Assembly (NCBI GenBank): GCA_947650365.1
Contig: OX393553.1
Location: 42,703,949 to 42,767,948, forward strand
Length of the DNA stretch: 64,000 bases
Direction: 5' to 3'
Source: Chamaelirium japonicum
Taxonomy: Eukaryota; Streptophyta; Magnoliopsida; Liliales; Melanthiaceae
Both the position numbers and the translations under genes were made by a program. Shown here one piece after another: positions 62,142 to 64,000 of the stretch (positions are counted from its first letter, which is position 1; the number at the start of each line of letters is the position of its first letter). Below the pieces are notes generated by a model that was not told the DNA's origin, did no database searches, and was given only the letters and a program-made list of their open reading frames with translations.

Positions 62142-64000
62142 TGTAGACACACGAATTTTGTCTAACCCGAACCCGACTTGCGTACACCTACGTGGATACA
62201 AACCCGACGCGCGCTCCGACTCGGACCCGACTAGCACGCACCGACGCGGACCCGGACCCGACTCGCACCCGACAAGGGAACCGGGTGGGCCCACCCTCAA
62301 GTGGGGCCCACCCGGCCGGCCCCTACTAGGGACCCGAACCCCATGGGGGCCGGCCCCTAGTAGGGATCCGAACCCCATGGGGGTCGGCCGGCCTTGCAAG
62401 GAAAAGGAAAAGAAAGGAAGGAAAAGAAAGGAAAGAAAAGAAAAGGAAAGAAGAGGAAAGAAAAGAAAAGGAAATAAAAGAAAGAAAAGGAAAGAATTAC
62501 CGCCATGTGCGGGGGGAGGTTGCGTATGACGTCTGCTCACACGCGGATCTGCGCCGATCCCTCGATCCGACGGACAAGAAGAAGAGCCGGGTCGCCATCG
62601 ATTTCGTGTGCAAAATCCAGCCATAATTGCCCCGCCTGGAAAGGAAAGCAAATAAATGTTATTCCCCTCATCAATGGATGAATAAATCCCGGGTAATTAT
62701 GAGGGAGATATTAAAGGGATTTAAAATTAAAACTTCCCATATCTCTCTCCCCTCCCCTTTGCCTAAAAATAGAGGGGGTGGGGGAAGGCTCAAGGGGTCG
62801 AAGAAATCGCATGACGAAGTGCGGAAGCTCCGCAGAAAAGGAGACGCTTCTTCATCGACCCAAGGCTTCACGAGGCACGGGCAAGCCTGTCCCGTCGGGA
62901 TCGGCTTAGTCCATTGAAAGCCCTCATCAACGTGAAGACCCTTGCACAAGAAGATCAAGACTTCGACTCCGTGCACGAAGAAGAAAGCTCGGAGAAGAAG
63001 ACCCTTTGACTCCGAAGACGCCAGAAGCAAAGGCCGGAGAAGAAGCTCGGAGCGGCACTACCCCGTCGGCTCCAACAAATCCTCGACTCCGATCAAGCTC
63101 CAAAGCCCGGAGAAGAGGAACGAAGCGTCATCACCCCGTCGCCTTCGACAAACGTCTGCACCATCCACGAAGAAGAAGGCCTGGAACAGACTACCTGAAG
63201 CGTCGCTACCCCCGCCGTCTTCATCGACAAAAGCCGACGCTACAATCGTCGCACGGAGACCGTCGCTACCCCCGCCGTCTTCATCAACAAAAGCCGACTC
63301 CACAACCGTCGCACGGAGATCGGTGCTACCCCCACTATCTTCGAAAGCATTCTTCGACTCCGATCACGCCAAGGAAGCCCGGAGAAGAAGAGAAGTCCAG
63401 CCGACATCCAAAACGTCGAAGCACCGAAGAAGTAGCCCACGTCGTTCGAGAAGAAGACCGAGTTGACGCTGAAGCTAAAGCCCACGCAAGAAGCCAAAGC
63501 AAAAGCCCCGGTAAAGCCCGCGCCAAAGCAACGCAAGTGCCAAAGCCAAGCGACTACGCCGGTCTCGAGCAAAAGCATCGCACGTTCTAGCCGATACGAC
63601 GCGAAGTCCGGAAGAACGAAAGCATCGCAAGTCTCCCCCGTCTACGTCCAAGCGCAAGCGCCGAAGCAAAGCAAAAGCCAGAGCCACGCCGGAGCCAAGC
63701 CAAAGCCAAAAAGCCAAAGCCGACGCCAAAAGCACGATCGACGCCGCGAACCGACGATCAAGGACGCCGAGGCCAAGCAAGGAGCGAGGAAGACACGAAG
63801 ACCGAGGAACGAAGCTGAAGACCCCCTAGCCGAGGAAGCGCAAAGCACGGAAGGGACCAATGAAACGGCGGACATTCTTTAGCCTCTCAAAAGCCCTCAC
63901 CTTGTAAAAACCCCTGTCCTGGGCAACCCTTTTAGAGCTCTCGCACGAACACCACGTGGAGACGCGGATCAAAGGGATCATCTAGAACTCTCCCACAATC
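62142..64000. repeat. Probable GC-rich LTR, cut by the right window edge
   Basis: Base composition jumps at 62,142, where the sequence starts TGTAGACACACGAATTTTGT, a start typical of plant gypsy LTRs. Inside are a duplicated GGGGCCGGCCCCTAGTAGGG block (62,346 and inverted overlaps), a GGAAAA-rich purine tract (62,400-62,490), and about 64-bp tandem units carrying CCCCCGCCGTCTTCATC near 63,205-63,330. A TGTAAAAACCCC segment near 63,903 could be in the R/U5 region. Orientation and right end cannot be fixed here. Confidence 0.55.

Noticed and set aside
62125..63882. Several basic, repeat-rich frames as possible genes
   Set aside because: Overlapping in all frames on both strands, internally repetitive, and starting at an LTR-like boundary; kept only as a finding.

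Overview
The window is nuclear DNA of a flowering plant. It holds one split host gene and a dense, layered set of transposable elements. The evidence for a plant is a SET/MYND gene closest to Arabidopsis ASHR1, Ty3/gypsy chromoviruses and a Ty1/copia element primed by initiator-Met tRNA, hAT and Tourist-like miniature elements, and L1- and RTE-type LINEs. The species cannot be fixed from this sequence. The very long, transposon-filled introns and AG/CT microsatellites suggest a large genome.

Layout. 1-8,890: an old Ty3/gypsy chromovirus (Tekay/Del-like) on the minus strand. Its right LTR is complete and its left LTR is cut by the window edge. Its integrase is split by three nested miniature hAT elements, each with an exact 8-bp target duplication. 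8,891-19,756: intergenic DNA with AG microsatellites, a diverged tandem duplication of about 3.1-3.5 kb (11.06-14.6 kb and 14.6-18.2 kb), and several miniature inverted-repeat elements (MITEs). 19,757-58,237 and beyond: an ASHR1-like gene on the plus strand. Twelve exons can be placed by homology, with matching reading phase and splice sites. The first three introns are about 3.9, 15.8 and 15.3 kb. The 3' end lies outside the window.

Intron 2 holds a copia relic, a SINE-like insert, a MITE with an internal tandem array, a decayed gypsy element interrupted by a 4.4-kb hAT transposon and by MITEs, and a 5'-truncated LINE. Intron 3 holds a young copia element with a 1,395-codon gag-pol ORF and a deletion-derivative gypsy chromovirus with two LTRs. 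Each of those LTRs carries a different MITE and serves as the empty-site control for the other. Downstream of exon 12 are an RTE-type LINE relic, two more hAT-type MITEs, and the start of a GC-rich LTR at about 62,142 that runs off the window.

The host gene is predicted to encode a MYND zinc finger inside a split SET domain, a post-SET cysteine cluster and a C-terminal helical region. The canonical exon 10/exon 11 junction creates an in-frame stop, while skipping exon 10 keeps the frame. No rRNA, tRNA or CRISPR features were seen. Most other open frames are simple-sequence translations or transposon debris.
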